From Pseudomonadales bacterium (lineage in GTDB: Bacteria > Pseudomonadota > Gammaproteobacteria > Pseudomonadales > Azotimanducaceae), in contig JADHNJ010000002.1 of assembly GCA_016779565.1 (NCBI GenBank), positions 1 through 64,000 of the forward strand: a stretch of DNA of 64,000 bases, given 5' to 3'. The notes below the pieces were generated by a model. The model saw nothing but the letters and a program-made list of their open reading frames with translations, did no database searches and had not been told where the DNA came from. Of the stretch, positions 1-9,362 are shown piece after piece (positions within the stretch are counted from its first letter, which is position 1; the number at the start of each line of letters is the position of its first letter). A program made the translations under genes and the position numbers.

Positions 1-43
1 CAACCACCTAAAAACAGAAAAGGTAACGCCAGAAAACGAGAAA

Positions 44-115
44 GCGGTAAAGCGGTAAAGCGGTAAAGCGGTAAAGCGGTAAAGCGGTAAAGCGGTAAAG
101 CGGTAAAGCGGTAAA
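44..115. repeat. Perfect tandem repeat, 9 copies of the 8-bp unit GCGGTAAA
   Basis: Direct reading: gcggtaaa units start at 44, 52, 60, 68, 76, 84, 92, 100 and 108; array ends 43 bp before the ATG at 159. Confidence 0.97.
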
Positions 116-158
116 GCAACATTTTCAACCATCTAGACCATCCAGGAAGGAGTCAATC

Positions 159-1307
159 ATGTCATCTATTACACCGTTCAGCATTGATATCGACGAGAAT
201 CAATTGGCGGATCTAAAACTAAGACTTGCCATGACTCGACTGCCGGACCGGGAGACGCCACAAGACTGGTCCCAAGGCATACCGCTTGCCTTCATGCAGT
301 CTGTGAAAACCTACTGGGAACAAGAATATCAATGGTCCGAGCGGCAAGCCTTACTCAACCAATGGCCGGGCTTTAAAACCAACCTTGATGGTATCAATGT
401 GCATTTTCTTCACATTCGATCAAAACACGATGACGCGAAACCCCTACTGATGACCCACGGCTGGCCTGGCTCGATTGTTGAGTTTCAAAAGGTCATCGGT
501 CCATTAACCGACCCGACTCAGCACGGGGGCACCGAGGCAGATGCGTTTCATGTCGTTTGCCCAACCTTGCCGGGTTTTGGCTTTTCGGATCAACCCCAAG
601 CACCGGGTTGGGGTATTGAGCGGATTGCCACCGCGTGGGATGCCCTGATGGTCAGACTCGGTTACGACCAGTACTTGGCCCAAGGCGGCGATTGGGGCGC
701 GATTGTGACAACCGCAATTGGGGTGCAGAACTTAGGCCATTGCAAGGGGATACACATCACGATGCCGGTTGTGGCACCAGATCCCGAGACGCTCGAGGCT
801 CTCTCCCCCCTAGAGCAAGAAAGCCTTGCTGCAGCACAGTTTTATCAAACCCATGACTCTGGTTATTCCAAACAGCAAAGCACCCGACCCCAAACCTTAG
901 GCTATGGTCTTGCTGACTCACCGATAGGACAAGCTGCCTGGATTCTAGAAAAATTTTATCAATGGATGGATTGTCAAGGCGACCCGCTCAACATCGTGAC
1001 CATGGATGAGTTACTCGATAACGTCATGCTTTACTGGTTGCCAAATGCAGGGGCCTCTTCGGCAAGAATCTATTGGGAAAGCTTTGGCAGCAACACGCTA
1101 TCTTCTCTGCCTGTAGCACTGCCCTCGGCGATCAGCATTTTTCCAAAAGAGATTTTCAAAACCTCAGAAAGGTGGGCAAGACAGCGGTTTCAACAGCTAC
1201 AATATTTCAATGTGCTTAGCGAGGGGGGCCACTTTGCTGCATTCGAGCAGCCAAAACAATTTGTTGCTGAGATCCGTAAAGCTTTTGGGCCAATGGTGGT
1301 CATATAA
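159..1307 (+). CDS. Epoxide hydrolase, alpha/beta hydrolase with N-terminal EHN domain
   Basis: ORF 382 aa; N-terminal EHN-like region, LLMTHGWPGSIVEF, GGDWG nucleophile region, GGHFAAFEQP C-terminal His motif. Confidence 0.88.
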   Translation: MSSITPFSIDIDENQLADLKLRLAMTRLPDRETPQDWSQGIPLAFMQSVKTYWEQEYQWSERQALLNQWPGFKTNLDGINVHFLHIRSKHDDAKPLLMTHGWPGSIVEFQKVIGPLTDPTQHGGTEADAFHVVCPTLPGFGFSDQPQAPGWGIERIATAWDALMVRLGYDQYLAQGGDWGAIVTTAIGVQNLGHCKGIHITMPVVAPDPETLEALSPLEQESLAAAQFYQTHDSGYSKQQSTRPQTLGYGLADSPIGQAAWILEKFYQWMDCQGDPLNIVTMDELLDNVMLYWLPNAGASSARIYWESFGSNTLSSLPVALPSAISIFPKEIFKTSERWARQRFQQLQYFNVLSEGGHFAAFEQPKQFVAEIRKAFGPMVVI

Positions 1308-1506
1308 ACGGATCTCAACGTCAGCCCACCAGCAGGGTTCGAAGCGACCATCGAGCGTCCAAACGCTTGGTACTAACGCCTAGTTTTAGAGACGCTTTAG
1401 GCACTCTTGGCTAGGCGCCGGCGGTTCAGTTGATACCCAGCTCCCTTGCCCAACCGTAAGGGGGCATGGGTGCCCTGGGGGCTCTTTTGTCTAGCGCACA
1501 GTATTA

Positions 1507-1740
1507 TCAAAGCCCCTGCTGAATTTTTAGACATCGCTTAGGTGGCGCGCCGAACCATGCGTTAAACGCGTGGTAAAGCGAACTTGGCTCTGCATAACCC
1601 AATTGCTGGCTAATTGATTGAATAGACTGACCGAGGGCCGACAGCCACACGGCTTTTTTACGTCGACAAGGCTCTCGTAACTCACTGAACTTAACGCCCT
1701 TTGAGGCGAGCCGCCGCCTGGTGTAGACGGCTTAATTTGT
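1507..1740 (-). pseudogene. Degraded AraC-family transcriptional regulator C-terminal (HTH) remnant
   Basis: Minus-strand translation ...SVYTRRRLASKGVKFSELREPCRRKKAVWLSALGQSIQSISQQLGYAEPSSLYHAFNAWFGAPPKRCLKIQQGL* matches the AraC HTH pattern; stop upstream in frame and no complete ORF. Confidence 0.6.
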
Positions 1741-1806
1741 CGTGAGGCGACCGCTTTAGTTTACTTTCGAACCTTGGGGTAGGCTTGCATCCCCACCCAT
1801 CACCGA

Positions 1807-2682
1807 TCAGGATTTCGACGGCGGCTTCAACCAGAGCACCGGCGTCCTCGCCTTATAGTCTTGGTAAGTCTTATCGTCACCCCATTTACGATCCGCCCGC
1901 GCTTCCAACATGCGCACACCACTGATATACGTCATCAACACAAATACGAATATCGGGGAAATTAAGGTGGCGTATTGACCGCCTTGCAAAGCGGGAAAGG
2001 CAATGAGCGCCATACCAAACCACAGTAATATTTCACCAAAATAATTCGGATGCCTCGACCAAGCCCAAAGTCCAGTTTGAATAAACAGGTCTTGATGTTC
2101 TGGTACAGCTCGAAACCGAGTCTTTTGAGCATCTGCAATCACCTCGATCGCAAATCCTAGAACCCAAAGCGCCAGACCAATGTATGCCATGACTCCTAGG
2201 TTGACTTTTGATTCAGAGGTCATCGCAGCAAGACCAGCACCGAGAGTAATCGAGACCCACAAGCCTTGCAGCGTCCAAGTCATCAAAAACTGTAGAAAGT
2301 CTGTTTTCATGGTTCTAAACCGGCGGTCTTCCCCAGCTTGAAGTACCCGCCTGAACAGAAATTGTCCCAGCCGAAACGCCCAAACCAGTACCAGCCCGGC
2401 GATGAGATAATCTCTAGGCGTCATTTCGGGCACAAGATAAGCCGCGAACATAACCAAGCTAATGTAGGTCAAGCTCCCCGTGAGATCGAAAAATTTCTCA
2501 GAACTGAACACGAAAGCAGGGATAAAAACAATCCACTGAATGACAAAGCTCAAGGCCACACCCACAGCAAATATCGGCAGGCCGTTAGCAACGACACCAC
2601 CCATCGAGCCTAAATACGCCATACCCAAGCCCATCAGGATCGCGATCACGATCCCTGTTACCGAAACGGCATTCTTAGACAT
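1807..2682 (-). CDS. DUF1295 / steroid 5-alpha-reductase-like integral membrane protein
   Basis: Multi-TM ORF with GLWAWSRHPNYFGEILLWFGMAL motif typical of DUF1295; internal Met at 2682 preferred over 2709. Confidence 0.82.
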   Translation of the reverse strand: MSKNAVSVTGIVIAILMGLGMAYLGSMGGVVANGLPIFAVGVALSFVIQWIVFIPAFVFSSEKFFDLTGSLTYISLVMFAAYLVPEMTPRDYLIAGLVLVWAFRLGQFLFRRVLQAGEDRRFRTMKTDFLQFLMTWTLQGLWVSITLGAGLAAMTSESKVNLGVMAYIGLALWVLGFAIEVIADAQKTRFRAVPEHQDLFIQTGLWAWSRHPNYFGEILLWFGMALIAFPALQGGQYATLISPIFVFVLMTYISGVRMLEARADRKWGDDKTYQDYKARTPVLWLKPPSKS

Positions 2683-2920
2683 TATCTTCCCCTCTCGTCT
2701 CCACCCCAATTTCAGGGCTATCTTTTTGCCTCGTCAAATCTTCGTGCTTTTTTGAGCCATCCCCTCAGCATCGACAGAATACGCAGGATTTAACGAAAAC
2801 CTTTATCAGCGCTCAAAAGTTTGCCCGCAAAAGACCATCAAGATTGACCTAAATCCCCGTTATTTCAAAAAGTCAGCTTATATTAGCTTTGCACGTAGCC
2901 CTAAGCCCGCAATGTGACCT

Positions 2921-3865
2921 TTAATCTGAAGGCACACTATCGGCCAGCAGGGTGTTTAACAAACCGGCCAATCGGTGCCCAGCCAACGCTAACCGTCTCT
3001 CGGCCACTGGCCAATTCATAGCCTGATAGCTGGCATCGAGCTGATAGCGCCGAGTCGCCCAGGGCTGACAACTGCCGTTTTGTTTCCGGCAATATTGCGT
3101 TCTTGGATGAGTGGCCAGCTCAAAAGACTCTTGCGCCCAGGTCATCGGCTCATGGGATATCGCTTCATCCGCAAACGGTAAAGCTAACAGTTCTGACAAT
3201 AGCGCTGCCGAGTCTTTCCCTGTGTCTCGAATCAAACAATAGTCCCAAACACCATGCATATTTTCGCAACCCTCAAATCCACCGACTCGGGTTCTATTGC
3301 CGCCATAGTCATCCGCAAAACTCACGTGCATCGGCTGGTGAATATCGCCTACCCAGTGGCTCAAAAACATCAGCGCTTGCAGACGCGTCCAAGCCGCATT
3401 GCGCTTATCCGCTAGCAAATCGCTATGCGTTTTGATTGCGGTCAAGATACAGCCGGTAGCACAGCGATTAAGATTGACCGTCTCATCAGTACGATCAACA
3501 TTCACATAATGCCAAGCAGATACTCCGGCATAGGCTTTAAGCGGCCGAACTTTATCAGCCCAAGTACAAAGATCAGCAAAGGTGAAAGGTCCGTCATCAT
3601 ACAGCGCCTCCTGCTGGGCTACGGGCAAGGCTTGCATCAATTGCTTAGCTTCCTGCATCGCTGCCTTGGTCAAGTGCGCGGCGGCGACTTCACAGGTGAG
3701 CTCATGACCGGTTGCGGACCAAGCGGCAACTTCAGTGCTTGCCAGTAAGGTACAACACAGGAAGACCCATTCTGCAGGCTGGCGCATCAGGCGCCGAAAG
3801 CTGCGCGGTATCATACACTTAATATACTGAAGGTTATCTTTTGCGGCGCTGCTTGGTAAATTCAA
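2921..3865 (-). CDS. S1/P1 family nuclease
   Basis: WSATGHELTCEVAAAHL and HWVGDIHQPMHVSFADDYGGNRTRV Zn-binding motifs; hydrophobic N-terminal region. Confidence 0.88.
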   Translation of the reverse strand: MNLPSSAAKDNLQYIKCMIPRSFRRLMRQPAEWVFLCCTLLASTEVAAWSATGHELTCEVAAAHLTKAAMQEAKQLMQALPVAQQEALYDDGPFTFADLCTWADKVRPLKAYAGVSAWHYVNVDRTDETVNLNRCATGCILTAIKTHSDLLADKRNAAWTRLQALMFLSHWVGDIHQPMHVSFADDYGGNRTRVGGFEGCENMHGVWDYCLIRDTGKDSAALLSELLALPFADEAISHEPMTWAQESFELATHPRTQYCRKQNGSCQPWATRRYQLDASYQAMNWPVAERRLALAGHRLAGLLNTLLADSVPSD

Positions 3866-3893
3866 ACCCTACCCCTCATTTATCCAACCCGAA

Positions 3894-4355
3894 CTAGTTT
3901 TCAACGGATCTTTTGGCGATAAACGCTTCTAGAAATTTCAGATGATCGGTAACCCTAAAATCTGCCTGAACCGCATCGAGCACAATTCTACCTCGACCGA
4001 TGAGATACGTAACCCGCCGGACACCTAATCCAAAGGGACCGTTTACATCATAGGCCTTAATTACCGTTTTATCGGTGTCGACCAAAAGCGGGAATGGCAG
4101 ATTATGTTGCGCAGAAAATCGTGCGTGACTGTCTTCTGACTGAGGACTGATGCCCAGCACCGGCAGCGCCAGGGCCTCTAATTGCTTGTGCATATCACGT
4201 ATGCCACAGGCCTGTTTAGTTCATCCCGGGGTAAAATCGGCCGGGTAAAAATACACCACCACCTCTGGATGATCATCAAAATCGGCCAGACTGACTTGGC
4301 GTCCTCTCTGATCTAGTAAGGTAAACTCTGGCGCTCGATCACCGGGTTTTAGCAT
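3894..4355 (-). CDS. Peroxiredoxin (BCP/PrxQ type), predicted selenoprotein with in-frame UGA (Sec45) at 4221-4223
   Basis: Reading through TGA gives [80 protein letters not shown]...; U occupies the peroxidatic Cys position and the Cys five residues later is the usual resolving Cys; frame open on both sides. Confidence 0.85.
4188..4206 (-). promoter_or_regulatory. Candidate bacterial SECIS-like hairpin downstream of the UGA
   Basis: Minus strand GCATA-CGTGA-TATGC: perfect 5-bp stem (core 4190-4204), extendable with one bulge; 21 nt between UGA and a 5-nt loop containing GU. Confidence 0.55.
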
Positions 4356-4571
4356 GGTTGTTCCTTAACCGCTGACGGCTCTAACATCTTGAAGGGTATC
4401 TGCTTTATCAGCAACCGCTTGAACTTCTAAATACTATCACCACGGACGCAAAGGAACCATCTGGATGTACCAAAGCCCTTCGATATGCCACAGCCCTTGG
4501 ATCTACTAAAGCAGATGCAGTCCCTTCGCGTTTGCGGGATAATTAGCCCTCTCGCCTAAGGATCAAAGCTG

Positions 4572-5240
4572 ATGGAGACTTACGAGGTCATGCGTACGAC
4601 CTTCGCTGCACGAACTTTTACAGACAAGGTTGTCGATGACGATGTCTTACATAGAATTTTAGATCATGCCCGGTTCGCACCCAGTGGCGGAAACCGCCAA
4701 GGCTGGACAGTGCTAGTCATCAAAAAATTAGAGACTCGGCAAGCCCTACAACAGCTTATGGTCCCCACTATTAAAGCTTATAAGGCCATGGCAGTTGCGG
4801 GAGAGACGCCCTTTAACGCCATTAATCCCTCAAAAGTCAGTCAAGCTGCGATCTCAGAAATGCCAGAGACAATGCCTTTCACTGGGGAACTTGAAAATGC
4901 GCCTGCCGTTCTGGTTGTCACCGTAGATCTGAAACTCGTTACAGCCTTCGATAAAGATCTATCAAGGGTAGGGGTCATTGCCGGTGCCTCTATTTATCCC
5001 TTCGTATGGAATATTTTATTGGCTGCGCGCAATGAGGGCCTCGGGGGCGTACTCACAACCTTTCTTAGTCATCAAGAGGATCAAGCAAAATCCTTACTTG
5101 GCATACCAAACGATCATGCCATCGCTGCTTTGGTTGGCCTTGGAGAACCCGTCCGTCAACTCACCAAGCTGACACGAAAACCAGTCTCCGATTTTGCGGT
5201 GATTGATCATTTCCAAGGAGCTCGGTTTGAAGTCTCTTGA
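4572..5240 (+). CDS. Nitroreductase family protein
   Basis: [38 protein letters not shown]-terminus, typical of FMN nitroreductases; [10 protein letters not shown]. Confidence 0.82.
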   Translation: METYEVMRTTFAARTFTDKVVDDDVLHRILDHARFAPSGGNRQGWTVLVIKKLETRQALQQLMVPTIKAYKAMAVAGETPFNAINPSKVSQAAISEMPETMPFTGELENAPAVLVVTVDLKLVTAFDKDLSRVGVIAGASIYPFVWNILLAARNEGLGGVLTTFLSHQEDQAKSLLGIPNDHAIAALVGLGEPVRQLTKLTRKPVSDFAVIDHFQGARFEVS

Positions 5241-6258
5241 ACCTGCCAACACTCCTGCTTTTGTTGTCTCAGCATTTTATCATTTCGTTTTAATAGAAAA
5301 TCCCGATGCTCTGCGAAAAACCTTGCTGACACTGATGGCGAAATACAAAATTCTCGGCACCATTTTGGTGGCCAAAGAAGGTATTAACGGCACCGTAGCC
5401 GGATCGAGAGAAAATACCATTGCCATCTTTGATAGCCTGCGTCGAGACCCGCGTTTCGCGGCGCTTAGTCCCAAGGAATCCTATAGCGAGAAAGCGCCAT
5501 TTTTGCGATCTAAGGTAAAACTCAAACAAGAGATTGTTACCCTCGGACAAGGGGATCTGGATCCGGCAGCCCATGCCGGCACCTATGTTGACCCTCAAGA
5601 TTGGAATGCCCTGATCAAAGACCCGGATGTCCTCGTCATTGATACGCGAAACGACTATGAAGTCGAAATCGGTACCTTTGAAAATGCCATCAATCCGTCA
5701 ACGACGACTTTTCGTGAATTTCCAGAGTACGTCCGAGAGCACTTGCAAGACGCCAAAAACAAAAAAATTGCAATGTTTTGTACAGGCGGGATTCGGTGCG
5801 AAAAGTCAACGGCCTACCTGAAATCAGAAGGTTTTGACCAGGTCTATCATCTTAAAGGCGGTATCTTAAATTATCTTGAGTCCGTGCCCGAGTCAGAATC
5901 GCTCTGGCAAGGCGCTTGTTTTGTCTTCGATGAACGTGTTGCCGTTGAACACAATTTACAGCCGGCAGGATACCAACAGTGCCATGCTTGCAGGCGACCG
6001 CTTAGAGCAGCTGATCTCCTTGATGATCGATATCGGCCGGGCATTTCCTGCCATTATTGTGAACCGCTGCTGACCGATGACCAACGCGCACGATTTGCCG
6101 AGCGAGAGAAGCAGGTCCAATTGGCTAAGGCCCGGGGCGAGGCCCATCTCGGTGACGCTGCCCGCAGCGCACAATTAAAACGTAAAGCAATCAAGCGAGC
6201 GCGAAAGCAGCCTAATCGAGACGTCCAGAACTCTAAAGCGGGTAGTCCCAGTGCATGA
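5203..6258 (+). CDS. trhO: tRNA uridine(34) hydroxylase / rhodanese-related sulfurtransferase (YceA family)
   Basis: [57 protein letters not shown], Cys-rich C-terminus; exact start uncertain because the ORF overlaps the nitroreductase. Confidence 0.88.
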   Translation: MIISKELGLKSLEPANTPAFVVSAFYHFVLIENPDALRKTLLTLMAKYKILGTILVAKEGINGTVAGSRENTIAIFDSLRRDPRFAALSPKESYSEKAPFLRSKVKLKQEIVTLGQGDLDPAAHAGTYVDPQDWNALIKDPDVLVIDTRNDYEVEIGTFENAINPSTTTFREFPEYVREHLQDAKNKKIAMFCTGGIRCEKSTAYLKSEGFDQVYHLKGGILNYLESVPESESLWQGACFVFDERVAVEHNLQPAGYQQCHACRRPLRAADLLDDRYRPGISCHYCEPLLTDDQRARFAEREKQVQLAKARGEAHLGDAARSAQLKRKAIKRARKQPNRDVQNSKAGSPSA

Positions 6259-6640
6259 TTGATGCATTAATGAGACCCAACCTGGTGACCTAACCTAAAA
6301 AAGTGCAGATTGTCTGCGCTTTGCCCAACGCCCCATATCGCAAGTAACACCCTAGTTGATTAGCTTCGGTCCTGATAAGCATATCTTTTGTTCACAACGG
6401 CCAAAATATATTGACCGGCCTTCAACAAGCCCTCGAAAAAGCTTATGTGGTGGTCGCTAAGGTGCAAGCGCTTTCGTCTAGGTCGAGCCGACTCGCTTTT
6501 CGGCAGTGATCAATTTCATACCCAAACAGAATCCCGCGGCAAAGCTGTTCACTGAGACCAAAGCCGGTGTCGCGCAGAAAGGATAAGCCTCTATATCGAA
6601 GCCTCATCCTATTGGCTACCGCCTAGTTTTGGATCCCTAT

Positions 6641-7255
6641 CTAACGTGTGATTGCCTCAATAAAGGCTGGTCGGGCTTTTAATCGGTCAAAATAGGCATT
6701 AACTCGTTTATACCCTTGCTCAAGCAAACCAAAACGCTCGGCTAACACTAAAGAATAACCCATGTTGATGTCCGCAGCCGTGAACAAGTCGCCTAGCAGA
6801 AAGGGACCTGTATTTAACCCCTGCTCAAGCGCATCGAGACATGCGAGCGCTCGCACCTTGCCGTCGTCCACCACGGCTGGAATGCGCTCTGATGGCGGTC
6901 TAATAACACTGTGTTGCGCAATGTCCCCCAAAGGCCTGGCGAAAGTCGCCTCAGCAAACCAACACCACTGTTGAAACAAAGCTGCCGCTTCGGTACCCGG
7001 CGTCGGCTGCAAACGTCCCTCACCATAAGCATCAGCGAGATATTGAACCATAGCTCCAGATTCGAACATGGTAAAATTACCATCACGCAGCACGGGCACT
7101 TTGCCAGTCGGGCTCATGGCGCGCCACGCCGCGCTATCTCTAAATTCTCGACCAAAATCTATGGTTTCAATGGCTAAAGGCAACTCCAACTCATAGCAAA
7201 GCCAAATAATTCTTAGAGACCGGCTGCCCGGCACGTGATACAGCGTTAGATCCAT
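6641..7255 (-). CDS. Glutathione S-transferase family protein
   Basis: MDLTLYHVPGSRSLRIIWLCYELELP N-terminal thioredoxin fold, SPTGKVPVLRDGNFTMFESGAMVQYLAD; start placed at the internal Met (7255). Confidence 0.85.
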   Translation of the reverse strand: MDLTLYHVPGSRSLRIIWLCYELELPLAIETIDFGREFRDSAAWRAMSPTGKVPVLRDGNFTMFESGAMVQYLADAYGEGRLQPTPGTEAAALFQQWCWFAEATFARPLGDIAQHSVIRPPSERIPAVVDDGKVRALACLDALEQGLNTGPFLLGDLFTAADINMGYSLVLAERFGLLEQGYKRVNAYFDRLKARPAFIEAITR

Positions 7256-7326
7256 AACAATAATCGCTCTAATTTCGGATGTGGTTGCGTTCACCTTGCA
7301 TAGGGCTGGATCTCTTGTAAAGTTAA

Positions 7327-8145
7327 ATGATGACAAAAACGCGAACACAACTTGAAGCTCTGTGTCTACTTCAGGACGACGACTTACCGCTTGATCGCAT
7401 GGCATTACTGTTCGCCGCTGAGCATCAACACGATCATACCTTTGACGTATCGGTATATTTGCAGCAGCTTGACGCCTTTGCAGCGTCTTTTAAAACCCAG
7501 TTTTCTAAACCAACAAGCGCGCAACTCGTTCAATACTTACACCAGGAGCTACAATTTTCAGGCAACACCCAGCATTACAATCGGATAGATAATAGTTTTT
7601 TTAATCGTGTCTTAGAGCTCAGGCGAGGGATTCCGATAACCCTAGCGCTGGTGCACTTATCGGTTGCAGAGCGAGTCGACTTATCTGCAGAAGGCATTAA
7701 CTTCCCGGGCCATTTTCTCGTGCGCTTTAACGGCCCAGACGAACTACTTATTGATCCGTTCACGGGCAGACGTCTCAGCAGGTCAGATTGCGAAGTTCTC
7801 CTTAAACAAAATCTCGGTCAGCACGCCCGCTTGACTGAAGCCCACTTAGCCCCCGCCAGTCGGCGGGCCTTTTTGATGCGGTTAATTGAGAATATGAAAC
7901 AATGCTACTGGCGGGAGCGGGCTTGGATGTCTGCCGAGCACTGTCTAAATCAACAGCGTCTACTTGAGCCCGAGCAACCAGTACTGAAATTACAACTGGG
8001 TAACGTCAAAGAACTCCGAGGCGATTTAGATGCTGCCAGAGCGCTCTACGCGAGTCTCATTCAATTGGCCAAAGATTCCGATGTGGGCAAGTTGGCAGCC
8101 CAGCGGCTGCTGGCAATGGGTGGCTCAAAGCACCAGATCCACTGA
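7327..8145 (+). CDS. SirB1 / transglutaminase-like family protein with C-terminal TPR-like region
   Basis: FFNRVLELRRGIPITLALVHLSVAERVDLSAEGINFPGHFLVRF motif. Confidence 0.82.
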   Translation: MMTKTRTQLEALCLLQDDDLPLDRMALLFAAEHQHDHTFDVSVYLQQLDAFAASFKTQFSKPTSAQLVQYLHQELQFSGNTQHYNRIDNSFFNRVLELRRGIPITLALVHLSVAERVDLSAEGINFPGHFLVRFNGPDELLIDPFTGRRLSRSDCEVLLKQNLGQHARLTEAHLAPASRRAFLMRLIENMKQCYWRERAWMSAEHCLNQQRLLEPEQPVLKLQLGNVKELRGDLDAARALYASLIQLAKDSDVGKLAAQRLLAMGGSKHQIH

Positions 8146-8164
8146 CCCATCCATGTCTTAGCGC

Positions 8165-9187
8165 TCAGCTTTCGAGCAACTCAAGCGCTGCCGCCGCCCG
8201 TCGAGCGACGCCTTCCTTTTGACGATCCAAATCAACGTCTCTCGATTCACCCATTGCACCCATCAAATAGCGTTTATAGACCCCTTGCCCAATAGCCGCT
8301 AGGCGCCAATGTTGAAACGCTCTGTAATAGTTGATCATAGATAAATCTCGACCGGTGCGAGACTGATAAATGTCGCATAAAGCCGCTCTAGACAAGTACC
8401 CGCCGACCGCAGTTGGTGACTGATCGCCTTCACCTTCGTTTTCAATTTCTCCAGGAGACACCCAGTTATTTAACAGATAACCGACGTCCGCCAACGGGTC
8501 CCCTAGCGTACAAAGCTCCCAATCTAAGATAGCTTCAACGCGCTGTCCGACGACAATCATATTACCAAGACGGAAATCACCATGCACAATACTCGCCCCG
8601 GCCTGATCAGGCATGCGCTCGCCCAGCAACTGTTGGCAGGCTTCCATCGCTGGTATCTCATGGGTTTTGGAGGCGACCCATTGCTTTGACCAACGGTTCA
8701 GCTGTCGTGCTAGATACGCTTCTTTGCGGCCTAAATCACCGAGCCCTACCGCGTCGATATCCACAGCATGCAAATCGCACAGGATGTGGATGACATGCTC
8801 ACTGAGCGCTTTTTTATCAGAGGCACCCACTGTTTGACCAATCACACTATCGTTTAATACCGTGCCCGCAACAAATCCCATAACATAAAAATCAGCGCCA
8901 TTAATCGCCTTGTCCTGGCAAAGGCCATAGGTTTTAGGGACCGGCACCGGGCTGCCTTGAAGGGCGTCAATAATTTTATGCTCCCGAGACATATCGTGGG
9001 CACTTTCAAGGACATGCCCAAGGGGCGGACGGCGGAGTACAAACGCTTGACCGGAGGCATCCTGACATCGATAGGTCAAATTCGAATGCCCCCCCGTGAT
9101 AAGTTCAAAGGACAACGGCGCTTCAAGCGTTGGAATCTGAGCTTTCATCCACTCGGTGACTGCCGCTTCGGCGATACCTTCAGTCAT
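8165..9187 (-). CDS. Phosphotransferase family protein (ACAD10/11 APH-like)
   Basis: LITGGHSNLTYRC, IVHGDFRLGNMIV, ILDWELCTLGDPLADVGYLLNNW motifs. Confidence 0.87.
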   Translation of the reverse strand: MTEGIAEAAVTEWMKAQIPTLEAPLSFELITGGHSNLTYRCQDASGQAFVLRRPPLGHVLESAHDMSREHKIIDALQGSPVPVPKTYGLCQDKAINGADFYVMGFVAGTVLNDSVIGQTVGASDKKALSEHVIHILCDLHAVDIDAVGLGDLGRKEAYLARQLNRWSKQWVASKTHEIPAMEACQQLLGERMPDQAGASIVHGDFRLGNMIVVGQRVEAILDWELCTLGDPLADVGYLLNNWVSPGEIENEGEGDQSPTAVGGYLSRAALCDIYQSRTGRDLSMINYYRAFQHWRLAAIGQGVYKRYLMGAMGESRDVDLDRQKEGVARRAAAALELLES

Positions 9188-9362
9188 TACTCTCCCCTTA
9201 AAATGGCCTAAATGATGCTTTTGCGATAAGGGCAGCTTAGATTCAACTAAACCTCTTGTGATCGCTGGCCTTCAACCAAGACCAGCGCTATTTAAGTCCA
9301 CCCGCCTATGTTTGAGCCATTTATGCTATGTTCCGACGAGCACTTCTACCCTAGAGACCTTC

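Noticed and set aside
44-115. CRISPR-like array
   Set aside because: Contiguous 8-bp units with no spacers; a simple tandem repeat.
3894-4193. 99-aa ORF as a stand-alone short protein
   Set aside because: It is the C-terminal part of a peroxiredoxin; the N-terminal half is in the same frame upstream of a single TGA.
6260-6640. Possible gene remnant in the intergenic gap (short frame ...IPKQNPAAKLFTETKAGVAQKG*)
   Set aside because: Too short and no family recognised; cannot be supported by eye.
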